Counted from the first letter of the stretch, positions 32,385 to 42,149 are shown. The stretch: 54,408 nt of DNA from Candidatus Aerophobota bacterium (GCA_002401865.1 NVUK01000009.1:1-54408), one strand, 5' to 3'. The notes: generated from the sequence alone by a model not told the origin. Made by a program: numbers and translations.

Positions 32385-33554
32385 TTCTTTAATAGACTTT
32401 TTACTATTGCGTTCCCAATTAGAGTCTTGAATAAACCAATTTGCTATGCTTTTCCTCTCTTTTGCACTTTGAAGTAGGTAAGAAAGAAAGAGATAGGGCT
32501 GATATAAAAAAGGCTTGAGATCGCTAGAATTAAAAATAACATCTTTAGTAACCATGAAATTTTTAAAGACGTGTAAAAAAGATTGGGAGCGGTGTTTTTT
32601 TGATACCATAACTAAAAGCATGCCAGCGGCTATTTGCTTAGAAATACCTTGCAGCGGACGTATTATTTCCTTGTTTTCTCCTAAAAAAGCTTGGTCAATA
32701 TGGTCATTTTCTGTAAAAAGATGGAGTCCAGAAGTAGCTCTGGGGTTACACTCAATAGGATAGAGTGTTCCATCACTCGTTTCAATAAAATCAAACGCAA
32801 TTTGACCCGAAAATTTTTCTAGCTCTACAAAATTTTTCACCCATGCTTCAATGGCTTTATGGTGTATAGAGGTAAATCTTACACACGAGCTATTATCTAG
32901 CGCAAAGGTTACAGGGTATGTGACATGGGCATGTATTTTTCCTGCGTGGCAAATAGTGTATGAGCAAAATTTTTCTCCTTCAATCGTTTCTTGCGCTATC
33001 CATGGATGCGAGAGGGAGACGTGAATTTTGGGTATAGGAGAGGTGGGCGTTAAGCGGTAGATATTTTGTGCAGCTCTTGAATAGCAAGGTTTTAAGATAT
33101 AAGGGCAAGAAAGAGGCGCTTTACTTAGCTCACTATCTTTTTGAATATATTTGGATTTAGGTGCAGTAATATTGTAGGCGAGGAGCTTTTGGTTAAATAA
33201 CCATTTGTTATTCAAACTATCGAGTACATCAAAATCGGGGAAAAACAGAGTGCATGTTTGAGGGAAATAGTCTTTATGTTCTGAGATGAATAAAATTTCT
33301 TCAAAAAGAGGAATAAAGAGGTCTATTTTATGCTGAATAATAATGCTAACTAGATCTTGAATATATTGATTAATATCTACACGTGGCTTACTGATTACAA
33401 AATTTCTTTCGATAGCATTAGAATAAGCACTGGGGTGGTGTTTGGTTGTTTCAACTGAAAAAACAGTATGGTCAGCCTTAGAAAGTAGTCTTGCTAAATC
33501 AAGAGCAAAAGAGTGTCTAGTTCCCGATAATAAAATATTTTTTCCAGCAGGCAT
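32370..33554 (-). CDS. ATP-grasp family ligase-like protein
   Basis: 394 residues from ATG 33554; GTG 33581 is an alternative that lacks an obvious ribosome-binding site. The N-terminal pre-ATP-grasp fold begins KNILLSGTRHSFALDLARLL. ATP-binding features are CPYILKPCYSRAAQNIYRL and EGEKFCSYTICHAGK, and the metal-binding end is GTLYPIECNPRATSGLHLF (Glu and Asn ligands). The fold joins a carboxylate to an amine or thiol. It resembles carbamoyl-phosphate-synthase-like ligases in secondary-metabolite and peptide pathways, but no partner gene indicates the substrate. The C-terminal 100 residues are unassigned. It stands alone between convergent SpoU and divergent hydrolase genes. Confidence 0.8.
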   Translation of the reverse strand: MPAGKNILLSGTRHSFALDLARLLSKADHTVFSVETTKHHPSAYSNAIERNFVISKPRVDINQYIQDLVSIIIQHKIDLFIPLFEEILFISEHKDYFPQTCTLFFPDFDVLDSLNNKWLFNQKLLAYNITAPKSKYIQKDSELSKAPLSCPYILKPCYSRAAQNIYRLTPTSPIPKIHVSLSHPWIAQETIEGEKFCSYTICHAGKIHAHVTYPVTFALDNSSCVRFTSIHHKAIEAWVKNFVELEKFSGQIAFDFIETSDGTLYPIECNPRATSGLHLFTENDHIDQAFLGENKEIIRPLQGISKQIAAGMLLVMVSKKHRSQSFLHVFKNFMVTKDVIFNSSDLKPFLYQPYLFLSYLLQSAKERKSIANWFIQDSNWERNSKKSIKESSLK

Positions 33555-33701
33555 TAATCTGTTATTTCCTTTTTTTTTCACTATAACTAAGGGGTTATTA
33601 TTCGTAATGTTAATATTTAATTAAGAATTTAAGGGGTATAAATTGCTTGAAACTTATGGATTATAGAAATAGATTAAGCAGTTAAAAAGGGTAGGTTTTA
33701 C

Positions 33702-34409
33702 ATGGAAAATATTGAGTTAAATCAGAGTTTTAATGGGTCGGTTTTTAAACACCATCTGTACATAGATCCTTCCCAAACACAGTACAAAGGAGTGGTGCAA
33801 ATCTATCCCGCTTACGGTGGAAGAGATAGTGAGCATTGCGCTATCGCAAAACGTTTTGCTAAATGGGGCTATATGGCAATAGCGGTGGATATATATGGCG
33901 AGGGGAAAATAGGAAAAAATAGAGAAGAGTGTGTGGCTTTAATGACACCGTTAATTGAAAACAAGCCCTCCTTGATAAAACGTCTTCAAGCTTTTTATTC
34001 CTTTTTTGTATCCGAGTTACAATTTAAAGGCATGCGGCATGCAGGTATAGGTTTTTGTTTTGGCGGCATGTGTACACTAGATTTAGCTAGAAGCGGCACG
34101 GATGCAGCGCTTTTTGTTTCAGTACATGGTAGGCTTAAAAATGATGGGGCAGCATCATGCACAATAAAGGCACCTGTTTTAGCTCTTCACGGTTATAAAG
34201 ATCCTTTCGTTCCTTTTGAAGATGTGCAAGAATTTTGTGTAGAAATGGAACATTTAGAAGCAGATTTTAATATGCACATATTTGGCCGAGCTATGCATTC
34301 TTTCACTAATCCAAGCGCTGATGGTAGTGTTCCAGGGATTTTGTATAATCAGGAAGCGGAAGAAGCGTCTTGGTATATGATTAAAAAAAGTTTAGAAAAG
34401 TATATGTAG
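33702..34409 (+). CDS. Dienelactone hydrolase family protein
   Basis: 235 residues, alpha/beta hydrolase. The nucleophile elbow is GIGFCFGGMCTLDLA, with Cys as nucleophile as in dienelactone hydrolases. The acid is in HGYKDPFVPFED (Asp), and the His is in GRAMHSFTNPSADG. VQIYPAYGGRDSEHCAIAKRFAKWGY is typical of the N-terminal strand-helix. Full triad and normal length (230-250) suggest an active enzyme. Since this organism is unlikely to degrade chloroaromatics, a general ester or thioester hydrolase is more likely. It stands alone and converges on the outer-membrane gene 8 bases away. Confidence 0.88.
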   Translation: MENIELNQSFNGSVFKHHLYIDPSQTQYKGVVQIYPAYGGRDSEHCAIAKRFAKWGYMAIAVDIYGEGKIGKNREECVALMTPLIENKPSLIKRLQAFYSFFVSELQFKGMRHAGIGFCFGGMCTLDLARSGTDAALFVSVHGRLKNDGAASCTIKAPVLALHGYKDPFVPFEDVQEFCVEMEHLEADFNMHIFGRAMHSFTNPSADGSVPGILYNQEAEEASWYMIKKSLEKYM

Positions 34410-34417
34410 AGAGGCGC

Positions 34418-35458
34418 TTACCAACTATAAGTAAAAGTAACGATGGCAGAGGAAGCGTTGGTAAAATTTCTTCCCCAAAGAACTGTTTCTCCTCCGATCA
34501 AAATACCAAAAGTTTCACTCACGTCATATTCAAGGGCAGGCGCTATTTGTAGCCCATAGCTTGAGGGGGTTTCGTTGATTGCAACTGTTCCATCATTAGC
34601 GATGCCGGCTACACCTTGAAAAGTAGATTTGTTTTGGTAGCTATAGGCAAAATCGATAGCGAAAACCCATTGCTGCGTTATGCTATATTCAATCGAGGTA
34701 AAAGCATTGATACTGTTTCCTACATGTTCGTGTCCATCTGTATGAACACTGCCGCCATAAGAATTTAATCCTTTCACATGCACATCGCTAGGTATAGAGT
34801 ATGCAATAGAAAAACGTGCTTGAAAAGGGTGGGGAGTAAGCCACCAAACTACTTTAGATGTGACAAGAGCTAAATTGAGTTGATAAGCGCCATCACCTGA
34901 GGCTTGAACGCCTGCTCTATTAGGACTGAGGTGATGATATTTTCCTGTAGGAAAAGTCGCTCCAACTACCGCTCGAACAGCGGGTCTGTAGTGACCCTCA
35001 CTCAGCACTTGAAAACCAATATTTGCTGAGGTGTCTTGATAAGCTGTGGCAGATTCATTTCCTATGCGTGTCATCTGCATGCCAGCCACAAGGCTCATAT
35101 CGACTCTATCGATAATACCTGCTTGAAAAACGCATTGTAATAAATTTTGAGTTGTGGAAGCAGCGTGCTGTTTCATGCCGTTGGAGTCGTATGCGCTTGT
35201 ACTACGTGTGTAAAACCAGTAAGGCTGTACGTTAAAATGGCCAGGAGGAACGCAGTGCGCTGAAGGAGTAAGTAGTGGTCCCGCGTACCAAGGGTTAAAA
35301 AGTGCGGCTGCTTTCTCATATTCAAAATTGAGAGATTTGATTCTTTCATCCAATTCTTCTAAAGAAGGAAAACCGTGCTTGCTTGCTTGGTTGTTCTGGT
35401 AAGCAAAAGTGGTTGAAGAAAGAGTAAGAAAAAAAAGAAAAAAAATAACGCGTTTCAT
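34418..35458 (-). CDS. Outer-membrane beta-barrel protein (porin- or transporter-like)
   Basis: 346 residues with a signal peptide (1-19, ending TTFA). A short helical region LDERIKSLNFEYEKAAALF is followed by LLTPSAHCVPPGHFNVQPYWFY and then alternating strands to the end (VTFTYSW), with a terminal aromatic residue suited to BAM-mediated insertion. Patterns such as MSLVAGMQMTRIG and ISFIEYS-type strands fit a 12- to 16-strand barrel. It resembles uncharacterised outer-membrane proteins of intracellular bacteria; no enzyme motif is seen. It is a single gene on its strand, starting 98 bases from the next divergent gene. Confidence 0.75.
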   Translation of the reverse strand: MKRVIFFLFFLTLSSTTFAYQNNQASKHGFPSLEELDERIKSLNFEYEKAAALFNPWYAGPLLTPSAHCVPPGHFNVQPYWFYTRSTSAYDSNGMKQHAASTTQNLLQCVFQAGIIDRVDMSLVAGMQMTRIGNESATAYQDTSANIGFQVLSEGHYRPAVRAVVGATFPTGKYHHLSPNRAGVQASGDGAYQLNLALVTSKVVWWLTPHPFQARFSIAYSIPSDVHVKGLNSYGGSVHTDGHEHVGNSINAFTSIEYSITQQWVFAIDFAYSYQNKSTFQGVAGIANDGTVAINETPSSYGLQIAPALEYDVSETFGILIGGETVLWGRNFTNASSAIVTFTYSW

Positions 35459-35556
35459 AACTAAATATTTTTATGCTTGAGACTAAACCATTTTATAAGG
35501 TAACTCTAATTTTTAAGAAAGAAAATTATTTTTATAAGAAATATGGTATTAAGTAT

Positions 35557-35874
35557 ATGAGTGATATGAACGTCCCTTCCTCAGGAAATACTCCTGAATA
35601 TCGCAAACAAGAGTATTATGATCGGTATAAAGAAACGTTAGATTGTTTCCATAAAAGTTTTACTGATTATCAAGACAAAAAAGGTAATTCTAATGAATTA
35701 CAAAAAGTAATGGATGACTGTCTTGGTCTATTAAATCAAATTGCTAAAGAGTCCCTTTCTAAAAAACAGCAAGGCACTAATCAAAAATTGCATAGTGACT
35801 ACGAATCCTATATACACGCTCCGAGTAAAGAAAAAGCTCAAAATATTGAAAAAGATGTGAGCGAGTTGTCTTAA
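35557..35874 (+). CDS. Small hydrophilic protein, unknown
   Basis: 105 residues from ATG 35557 (MSDMNVPSSGNTPEYR). A longer frame from 35473 is possible, but its leader is Phe/Tyr/Lys-rich and looks non-native. The protein is hydrophilic and helical, rich in Lys, Gln and Tyr, with no membrane segment. It includes DYQDKKGNSNELQKVMDDCLGLLNQIAKE, which may form a coiled coil. No family was recognised. It lies 109 bases before bioY on the same strand; co-transcription is possible but not shown. Confidence 0.55.
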   Translation: MSDMNVPSSGNTPEYRKQEYYDRYKETLDCFHKSFTDYQDKKGNSNELQKVMDDCLGLLNQIAKESLSKKQQGTNQKLHSDYESYIHAPSKEKAQNIEKDVSELS

Positions 35875-35983
35875 ATAAATTTTGAAAAATCTTGGATCCA
35901 TCAACTCTTTTTAAAAAAAATTGCTAGAAAAAGATTTTACAGATAAAATAGAGGCATCAAAAAGTTTAGCAAGAGGGTATTTC

Positions 35984-36571
35984 ATGTCTAAATTACAAAA
36001 CATTTTCCAAGCGCCGGTTATTTTTTCTAAAGCTTCGAATTTTCTCGCTTCTGATACGCAACTAGCTTTTGGGGCCAAGGCCTTTATGGCTTCGATGGTT
36101 TTAGCTGTTTCAGCATGGATTTCTTTTCCTCTTTATCCTGTTCCTGTTTACTTATTACCTAATGCGATAGTTCTTTTAGCACTTTTCGGCGGTGCCCGTC
36201 TTGGTTTTTATGCAGCTCTTTTCTATCTTGTAGAAGCCTCTATAGGGTTGCCTGTTCTTTCTGGTGGAAGAATAGACCCTCTTTGGCTGTTTACTCCTGT
36301 GGCAGGCTATATTCTTTCTTATCCTTTGGTAGTTTTTGTTACTGGGTGGGTAAGTGAGCGCTGGGGCAAGTCTGTTGTGGCCACTCTTGCAGCAGTTGTA
36401 CTGGGCCAAGTAGTTTTATATACTTGTGGTGTTGCTAATCTAACAAGATTCTTTGGTTTGGATGTGGCTTTAAAAGTAGGGTTTTATTCTTTTGGAATTA
36501 AGGCGTTAGTTAATCTGGTTTCTACTACTGCTATTTATAAGATTTTTACGGGATTAAAACTCTCAAAATAA
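35984..36571 (+). CDS. bioY: BioY biotin uptake protein
   Basis: 195 residues from ATG 35984, with gagggt 6 bases upstream; a TTG at 35921 is a less likely start. BioY is the substrate-binding membrane protein of biotin ECF transporters. It has six membrane helices with the family stretch AFMASMVLAVSAWISFPLYPVPVYLLP, then ALFGGARLGFYAALFYLVEASIGLPVL and the Gly-Gly-Arg-Ile-Asp-Pro-Leu-Trp loop. No bioM/bioN energising genes lie in the window, as in many BioY-only genomes, and Chlamydia is known to scavenge biotin through BioY. This indicates dependence on host biotin. Confidence 0.92.
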   Translation: MSKLQNIFQAPVIFSKASNFLASDTQLAFGAKAFMASMVLAVSAWISFPLYPVPVYLLPNAIVLLALFGGARLGFYAALFYLVEASIGLPVLSGGRIDPLWLFTPVAGYILSYPLVVFVTGWVSERWGKSVVATLAAVVLGQVVLYTCGVANLTRFFGLDVALKVGFYSFGIKALVNLVSTTAIYKIFTGLKLSK

Positions 36572-36650
36572 CCACATATTCTATTTACCAAAAATGGGAG
36601 ATAGGGTTACTAACGAAGTATATGAGCAACGCTAACATAGAGCAAGTCTG

Positions 36651-37100
36651 GTGAAACAAGGTAACTATTTCTCTTCAAATAATTTACCCCCTAAAGTGGG
36701 TGTTTCTTCCATGGTATTAAAAGATGGAAAGATTTTGCTGGGTAAAAGAAAAGGGTCTCATGGGGCAAGCTTATGGGCAACGCCTGGAGGACACCTCGAA
36801 TATGGGGAGACAGCTCTTGAGTGCGCTAAACGGGAGCTTAAAGAAGAGACAGGACTCATTGCGGGCCATACCATATTAGGTCCTTACACCAACGATATCA
36901 TCAAGCCAGAAAATAAACACTACATCACACTCTTTGTTTTTATCACTGAGTTTACAGGAGATGTTCAATGTCTAGAGCCCTCTAAATGTGAAGGGTGGCT
37001 CTGGTTTCCTATAGAAAAATTTCCAAGACCTCTTTTTTGCCCTATTAATACTTTAATAAGACAAGTGGGTGTCAGCTCACTGAAAACTTTTTCTCTTTAA
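36651..37100 (+). CDS. Nudix hydrolase
   Basis: 149 residues starting at GTG 36651. The Nudix box is complete: GGHLEYGETALECAKRELKEETGL fits GX5EX7REUXEEXGU with all metal-binding Glu present. SSMVLKDGKILLGKRKGSHGASLWATPGG is the usual approach strand, similar to nucleotide-sanitising or ADP-sugar Nudix enzymes. The substrate cannot be named from the sequence. It ends in a 4-base convergent overlap with the MFS gene. Confidence 0.88.
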   Translation: MKQGNYFSSNNLPPKVGVSSMVLKDGKILLGKRKGSHGASLWATPGGHLEYGETALECAKRELKEETGLIAGHTILGPYTNDIIKPENKHYITLFVFITEFTGDVQCLEPSKCEGWLWFPIEKFPRPLFCPINTLIRQVGVSSLKTFSL

Positions 37101-38386
37101 TTAGCATTATTATTGCTTATCGCAGGAACGTTAACCTGGGCCGCAGGAGCGTTAACCGATGAGTAGCGCTTAACTAGAACGAATATGCATAAAGAAACAA
37201 CCGTGGTGAAGAAAGCGGGTGCTAGTGGCCATGAAGTGAGTTTATAAAGATATAAGCAAAGAGCGCTGCTTACTCCCCCTATTTGAGTACCCAAAGCGCT
37301 GCCAAGTGCGATAATAGAAAATCGGCAAGAGGGTGGAGCGCTTCTAAAGGCCCAAACAATGGAAGGGACGGTAAAAAGCATAGCAAGCAGTGCAATGGTA
37401 CTTTTTATACCCAGTATGGCTGCAAAAGGAACATGGGGGATTAAAGTGAGAGCAATAGGGACGAGGAACATAATACCCAAAATAGCAAATTGCATAATTT
37501 TTTTGGTTCCTATTTTATCGGCTAATAAGCCAAAAACAGGGAGAAGAAAGACATCCATGAGTAAAATAGCGGTATCAAAAGAGGTGACTGTTTTTTGCGG
37601 GGCGTTGCTAATAATAGGAATATATCCATTTAAAAAACCGATGGAAAATTCATACATGATACGGGAATAAGCATATACAGCAATCACCATGATTAAAGGG
37701 CGTTTATAAGAATTAATCAGCTCAGAAAAAGAGAGCCTCTGTTCCGCCATTTTTGCTGGTTTATCTTGGCTTTGAACTTTTTTGAAATAATATCCTATAA
37801 CTACAGCAACAAGTCCTAAAACATAAAGAGCTCTCCAAGAAGTTTCTACATCTCCAAACAGTGCTAGCAAATTTACAGAAAAACAAGCCACTAAAATACC
37901 GATAACAGAAGAGCTGGTATGAATACCAGACCATAGTCCTAAAGTGGATTTTGAAGCTTTTCCCAGGACTGTAACAAAGGATCCACTAGTGCTGCCAGCA
38001 GAGAAAAAGTTATACCCCATACGCGTGAGTATCAGAAACATAGGAGCTAGTATACCAATTGTATTATAGGTAGGCAAAAAAATCATAGCCAGTGTGCAAA
38101 AAGAGATGCCAAAAAGGGCAATACTTAAAGCTGTTTCTCTCCCTTTACCGTCTCCGATTTTTCCAAAAAAATAACCTCCAAAAGGTCTGGCTAACATACC
38201 TAAAGGAATTGTCATCCATCCCAGGAGTAAAGAGTTTATTCTCGATTCAGAAGGAAAAAAAAGAGGGCAAATAAAAGGGATTAAAAATACGTAGAGATGC
38301 TTATTATAATGGGATAAAATATTGCCAATAATGGCAATGACAGAAGTCATTTTCTTGACTTGAGACTTAATAGAAATAGCGCTCAT
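37097..38386 (-). CDS. MFS transporter of the ProP/metabolite:H+ symporter type
   Basis: 429 residues with about 12 membrane helices. The N-terminal pattern GMLARPFGGYFFGKIGDGKGRETAL is the loop-2/3 motif of MHS-type transporters (ProP, shikimate, alpha-ketoglutarate, citrate). FFSAGSTSGSFVTVLGKASKSTLGLWSG and the central loop with LADKIGTKKIMQ also fit. It imports an organic acid or osmolyte with protons. Several obligate intracellular bacteria have many copies of this family. The substrate is not predictable here. It is monocistronic by spacing. Confidence 0.85.
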   Translation of the reverse strand: MSAISIKSQVKKMTSVIAIIGNILSHYNKHLYVFLIPFICPLFFPSESRINSLLLGWMTIPLGMLARPFGGYFFGKIGDGKGRETALSIALFGISFCTLAMIFLPTYNTIGILAPMFLILTRMGYNFFSAGSTSGSFVTVLGKASKSTLGLWSGIHTSSSVIGILVACFSVNLLALFGDVETSWRALYVLGLVAVVIGYYFKKVQSQDKPAKMAEQRLSFSELINSYKRPLIMVIAVYAYSRIMYEFSIGFLNGYIPIISNAPQKTVTSFDTAILLMDVFLLPVFGLLADKIGTKKIMQFAILGIMFLVPIALTLIPHVPFAAILGIKSTIALLAMLFTVPSIVWAFRSAPPSCRFSIIALGSALGTQIGGVSSALCLYLYKLTSWPLAPAFFTTVVSLCIFVLVKRYSSVNAPAAQVNVPAISNNNAN

Positions 38387-38481
38387 AAATAGGCCTTAAA
38401 CTCTGTGTTTGTATTAACGAGCAATTATACTAGTACCGCAATAGCTGTGTCAATTTTTAAATCCCGTGTGTGTGTGATACA

Positions 38482-40614
38482 TTAATCGTTTAAACCAAGA
38501 TGGCGAATAATTGCCTCTGTACTAGGTGCGCGTTTTCTAAAAAGTTTAAAAACTTCTTCAGGACTCTTGGATCCCCCCATTTCTAAAAATGTTTCTTTAT
38601 ACTTGGTGCTTAATTCGACAAGGTTTTTACTATTTCTAGGTAGGGATAATTCCTCTTCAAAAGCTGCAAAAATATCAGAGCTCATGATTTTAGCGAACAA
38701 ATAGCTATAATACCCTGAGGCGTACCCTCCAGAAAAGACGTGGGTAAAGCGGTAAAGCAAGTTTTTTTCTATAGGCTCTGGGGGGAAAGCTTTTTGACTA
38801 AGCATAGAAAAGTAGAGATCTTCGGGTGTGTTGTCATCTGCGTAGATATAATCGCCATGTAACTCTAAATCAAGGTCTCCCAAAATAATTTGACGAAGTA
38901 AAGAAGAGCCTTGCATAAATTTGGTTTTATTAATAATTGCGTCTATTTTTTCGTTGCTGAGACGTGCGCCCGTTTCATAATGCCTGGATAGCCGTCTCAG
39001 TAAAGGTTTGAAATAAACCCAGTTTTCCATAAATTGGCTTGCTATTTCTACGCCGTCCCATTCAATACTGTTGAGCCCTGAAATACTTTTATACTCTTGT
39101 TTGGTCAAAAGATGTTGCAAAGTGTGACCAAATTCATGAAAGATTGTTATTACATCCTGCAAAGAGAGAAGAGAGGGCATGTTCTCTGTTGGTGGAGAAA
39201 AATTAGTAGAGAGATAGGTTACAGGTAGATGCTGTACATCTCCATCATGCCATCGACTTTTTTGTTCATCCATCCACGCGCCAGGTCTTTTTATGCCTGT
39301 TCTTTCAAAAGGATCGATGTAGAAACTTGCAAGCATAGTTCCATTTTGATCTTTAACCGTATAAAAGGTGACATCCTCATGCCAAGCGGCTTTAGTTTGC
39401 TGCTCAATACAGACGTTAAAAAGTTTTTGGGTAAAATCAAATAGCGTAGCTTTGACGTGGTCAAAACTAAAGTAGGGCTTTAGATCTTCGTTGTTGATAT
39501 CAAATAAAGAGGCGGCCATTTTTTCAGCATAAAAACCTACATCCCAAGGCTTTAACTCTCCACTAAAACCAAGGCTATTGGCAAAATTTTGTAGAGCATT
39601 CAGCTCGTTTTCAGAGGCTTTTTTTGCTTTTACTTTTAGAGGCTCAAAAAGAGTTGAAATATCCTCATGGCTATGTGCTATTTTTGTAGATAGGCTCATC
39701 GCGGTATAAGTATCAAATCCTAGTAGCTGAGCCATAGTTTTTCGATCCGATAGTATAGAGGTTAAAATCTCTTGATTAGACAAAGGGCCCGCGGCGCACA
39801 TAGTATACATCTTGAGAAACATCTCTTCTCGTAGATCTCTAGATTCACTGTTTTGCAGTATAGCAGCATAAGAGCTGCAGCTGATAGGAAATTGCCAAGG
39901 TCCCTCATCTAAACTTGCCTCAGAGCTCTCATCAGGATGCGCTTTGCAGTAAGTATTAAAGCCGCGTGCTAAATAGCTTTCAGGTAGTCCTTTAGTTTTA
40001 TCTTTGTCATAGACCGTAATACAATTTGAGCCCATATAGTCATTTATATTATTGCCAAATTGCATCATCAGAAAAGAGAGATCTTGCTCTGCCTGTGTAA
40101 AGATTTGTTTTTCAGCGGGGTCTAAAAAGGCTCCTTCTAAAAATAAGCGGTGGTACCGTTTTTCAATAATGCGCTGCTCAAGTGGCGAGAGCGTTGGAAA
40201 AATTTCATCGCTTTTAAAGTGGGTTAAATACTGTATAACAGCGCTATTATAGTAGAGCAGTTTAGCAGATTCAATGCCGAGAGAACTAAACTCTTCAGAG
40301 ATAGCGCGGATCTCAGGGCCGTTTAAATTAGCAGAAAAAAGAGAAAAAGCGTGCTCTATACGCTCAAGTGGATCTTCCATTTTTTCTATCCAACGAATAA
40401 AGGCATCGGCGCTCATCTCATTTGAAAAAGTAAAAGAGCTTAGAGAGGTTTGTAGATTAGCACATATGCTGGTGTAGGCAGGGATAAAATGAGGGGCTAA
40501 AATGGTGTCATAAGCAAATTCATAGGATTGATTCAGTAAAGGATTATCTACCGTGATAACGTGTTCTATTAAGGGAGCAGGTGGTGGTGGCGTGGGTATG
40601 TGTAGTAATAACAT
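38482..40614 (-). CDS. M3 family oligopeptidase (oligopeptidase A/thimet-like)
   Basis: 710 residues from ATG 40614 (ribosome-binding site ggag 9 bases upstream; a TTG 6 bases earlier is too close to it). It is a zinc peptidase with HEFGH in DVITIFHEFGHTLQHLL (H493, E494, H497) and the third ligand Glu in SIEWDGVEIASQFMENW. The long helical N-terminal domain and PGAWMDEQK, plus GYASGYYSYLFAKIM near the end, are typical of PrlC/OpdA-type enzymes. It should degrade short peptides in the cytoplasm. The N-terminus has a Pro-rich stretch (PTPPPPAPLIEH) that may be a linker. Size and motifs are normal and complete. Confidence 0.93.
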   Translation of the reverse strand: MLLLHIPTPPPPAPLIEHVITVDNPLLNQSYEFAYDTILAPHFIPAYTSICANLQTSLSSFTFSNEMSADAFIRWIEKMEDPLERIEHAFSLFSANLNGPEIRAISEEFSSLGIESAKLLYYNSAVIQYLTHFKSDEIFPTLSPLEQRIIEKRYHRLFLEGAFLDPAEKQIFTQAEQDLSFLMMQFGNNINDYMGSNCITVYDKDKTKGLPESYLARGFNTYCKAHPDESSEASLDEGPWQFPISCSSYAAILQNSESRDLREEMFLKMYTMCAAGPLSNQEILTSILSDRKTMAQLLGFDTYTAMSLSTKIAHSHEDISTLFEPLKVKAKKASENELNALQNFANSLGFSGELKPWDVGFYAEKMAASLFDINNEDLKPYFSFDHVKATLFDFTQKLFNVCIEQQTKAAWHEDVTFYTVKDQNGTMLASFYIDPFERTGIKRPGAWMDEQKSRWHDGDVQHLPVTYLSTNFSPPTENMPSLLSLQDVITIFHEFGHTLQHLLTKQEYKSISGLNSIEWDGVEIASQFMENWVYFKPLLRRLSRHYETGARLSNEKIDAIINKTKFMQGSSLLRQIILGDLDLELHGDYIYADDNTPEDLYFSMLSQKAFPPEPIEKNLLYRFTHVFSGGYASGYYSYLFAKIMSSDIFAAFEEELSLPRNSKNLVELSTKYKETFLEMGGSKSPEEVFKLFRKRAPSTEAIIRHLGLND

Positions 40615-40733
40615 TAGCAAATACTCCTGGGTAATTTAATCTGGGAGAATACTGGAAGGGCTTTTTTGTTGTCAAAACTTATATTTATTGGTATGAAAGG
40701 AAAAAGATACATGCGTAATAAATAGGTAAAGAG

Positions 40734-41273
40734 ATGGAAAAAAAAGAAGTGAATCACCATATGAAAGCGCGTATTATTACACTGATTTTTTTTATTATCT
40801 GCTCACTTATTGGTCTAGTAGTCTCCGATCTTAGCAAAGATGGAGCTTGGAATTATTGGAGAATTATGGCGCCTATATTTGCAGTGGCTAGTCTTGGTTT
40901 AACGTTTTATTTAAGAAGCGTGAGTAAAGATCTGATTATAAAAACAATATGGCATGAACTAGTTCAATGGATAGGGCTCTTGGGGATGGTTTTTATTTTA
41001 TCCGTCTATGTCTCTTCAGGGATTATGGGCCGTTTTGAGGCGGGGTTATTTGTTTTAACGCTGTTGGCATTTAATCTATTTTTACTCGGGGTTTATATCG
41101 AGATAACATTTGTGTTTATTGGTATTATTTTAGCTCTTTTATCTCTAGGCGCAGGTATTTTTGCAGCTTATCTTTATACAGTGATTATCCCTCTATCTCT
41201 ATTGGTTATTGTAGCCTTTTTCTTTTATTTGAAAAAACGCAAACGTGCCAGCTCTTCAGATAAGGATGTATAG
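40734..41273 (+). CDS. Multispanning membrane protein, unknown
   Basis: 179 residues with about five to six membrane helices covering most of the chain, short polar loops, and a Lys/Arg-rich C-terminus (LKKRKRASSSDKDV) that should stay in the cytoplasm. No family signature was recognised. ATG 40734 follows aggtaaag; an internal ATG nine codons later is an alternative. It lies 9 bases from the end of the convergent EamA permease. Confidence 0.6.
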   Translation: MEKKEVNHHMKARIITLIFFIICSLIGLVVSDLSKDGAWNYWRIMAPIFAVASLGLTFYLRSVSKDLIIKTIWHELVQWIGLLGMVFILSVYVSSGIMGRFEAGLFVLTLLAFNLFLLGVYIEITFVFIGIILALLSLGAGIFAAYLYTVIIPLSLLVIVAFFFYLKKRKRASSSDKDV

Positions 41274-41282
41274 CACATTTTT

Positions 41283-42149
41283 TTACTTCACTTCTTTTTG
41301 GCTTCTCAGTGAGATGAAAGAGCCTGCAGCAATAAGGATAGCTCCAATAATTTCTGCCAGGTTGATAGAGGTTCCATGGCCGAGAATGTATTCAAAGAAA
41401 AAACTGAAGACAACAGCGCTGTAGAGCAAAGATCCCACAATAGGTGCAGAAGCGTATTGATAAGCTCTTGTTAAACAGGATTGATAAGCGATAGCGATGG
41501 CAGCAATAATAACTAAAGAGATCCAATCCTCGGAAGAGGGGGTTTCCCAGGTCATAAGAAGAGGAATAGCGGTAAGAAATAGAGAGATGATTAGGTAGTA
41601 AAAAATGATCCGGTTGGCAGGTTCTGTTTTAGTTAGTTTACGTATCGTGGTAAAAGCGAGGGCTCCTAAAATACCCGAGCATAAGCCCACAATGCTACCA
41701 AAACTAAACACGTCGCCATCGGGATTGAGAATAAGAATAACACCTAAAAATCCTATAAGTAATCCTATCCACAAATTTTTCTTCCCAATTTTCCCCGACC
41801 ATAAATAGACAACAAAGGGGATAAAGAGTGGGCGTGTATAACTGAGCATGACAGCATCGGAAAGAGAGATATGTTTGAGTGCAATATAGAAACAAAACAT
41901 GCCTGAAGTGGAGGCGAAAGCGCGCAATAGGTGCAGGGGAACCACGCGTGATTTTAACGATCGACTCTCTGTACGTTCTAAAGGAAAGAGGAGGAAGAGG
42001 AAGCATAAACTAAACAGCTGTCTAAAAAAGACAATCAGAGGTACACCCTGATGTTGAAGCGATAGTTTAATGTTGAGTGCTAAACAGGCGTAGAAAAAAC
42101 CAGCGAGCAAGGAAAAAAGTATGGCAAGAGAGGGTTTGTTTTTTCGCAT
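41283..42149 (-). CDS. EamA/DMT family permease
   Basis: 288 residues with about ten membrane helices arranged as two EamA repeats: FYACLALNIKLSLQ followed by FFRQLFSLCFLFLLFPL, and a second half starting GSIVGLCSGILGALAFTTIRKLTK. The drug/metabolite transporter superfamily includes amino-acid, nucleotide-sugar and S-adenosylmethionine carriers. SAM and amino-acid import are the known roles in intracellular bacteria. A second DMT permease lies at 46446-47396, in a different subgroup by sequence. Confidence 0.85.
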   Translation of the reverse strand: MRKNKPSLAILFSLLAGFFYACLALNIKLSLQHQGVPLIVFFRQLFSLCFLFLLFPLERTESRSLKSRVVPLHLLRAFASTSGMFCFYIALKHISLSDAVMLSYTRPLFIPFVVYLWSGKIGKKNLWIGLLIGFLGVILILNPDGDVFSFGSIVGLCSGILGALAFTTIRKLTKTEPANRIIFYYLIISLFLTAIPLLMTWETPSSEDWISLVIIAAIAIAYQSCLTRAYQYASAPIVGSLLYSAVVFSFFFEYILGHGTSINLAEIIGAILIAAGSFISLRSQKEVK

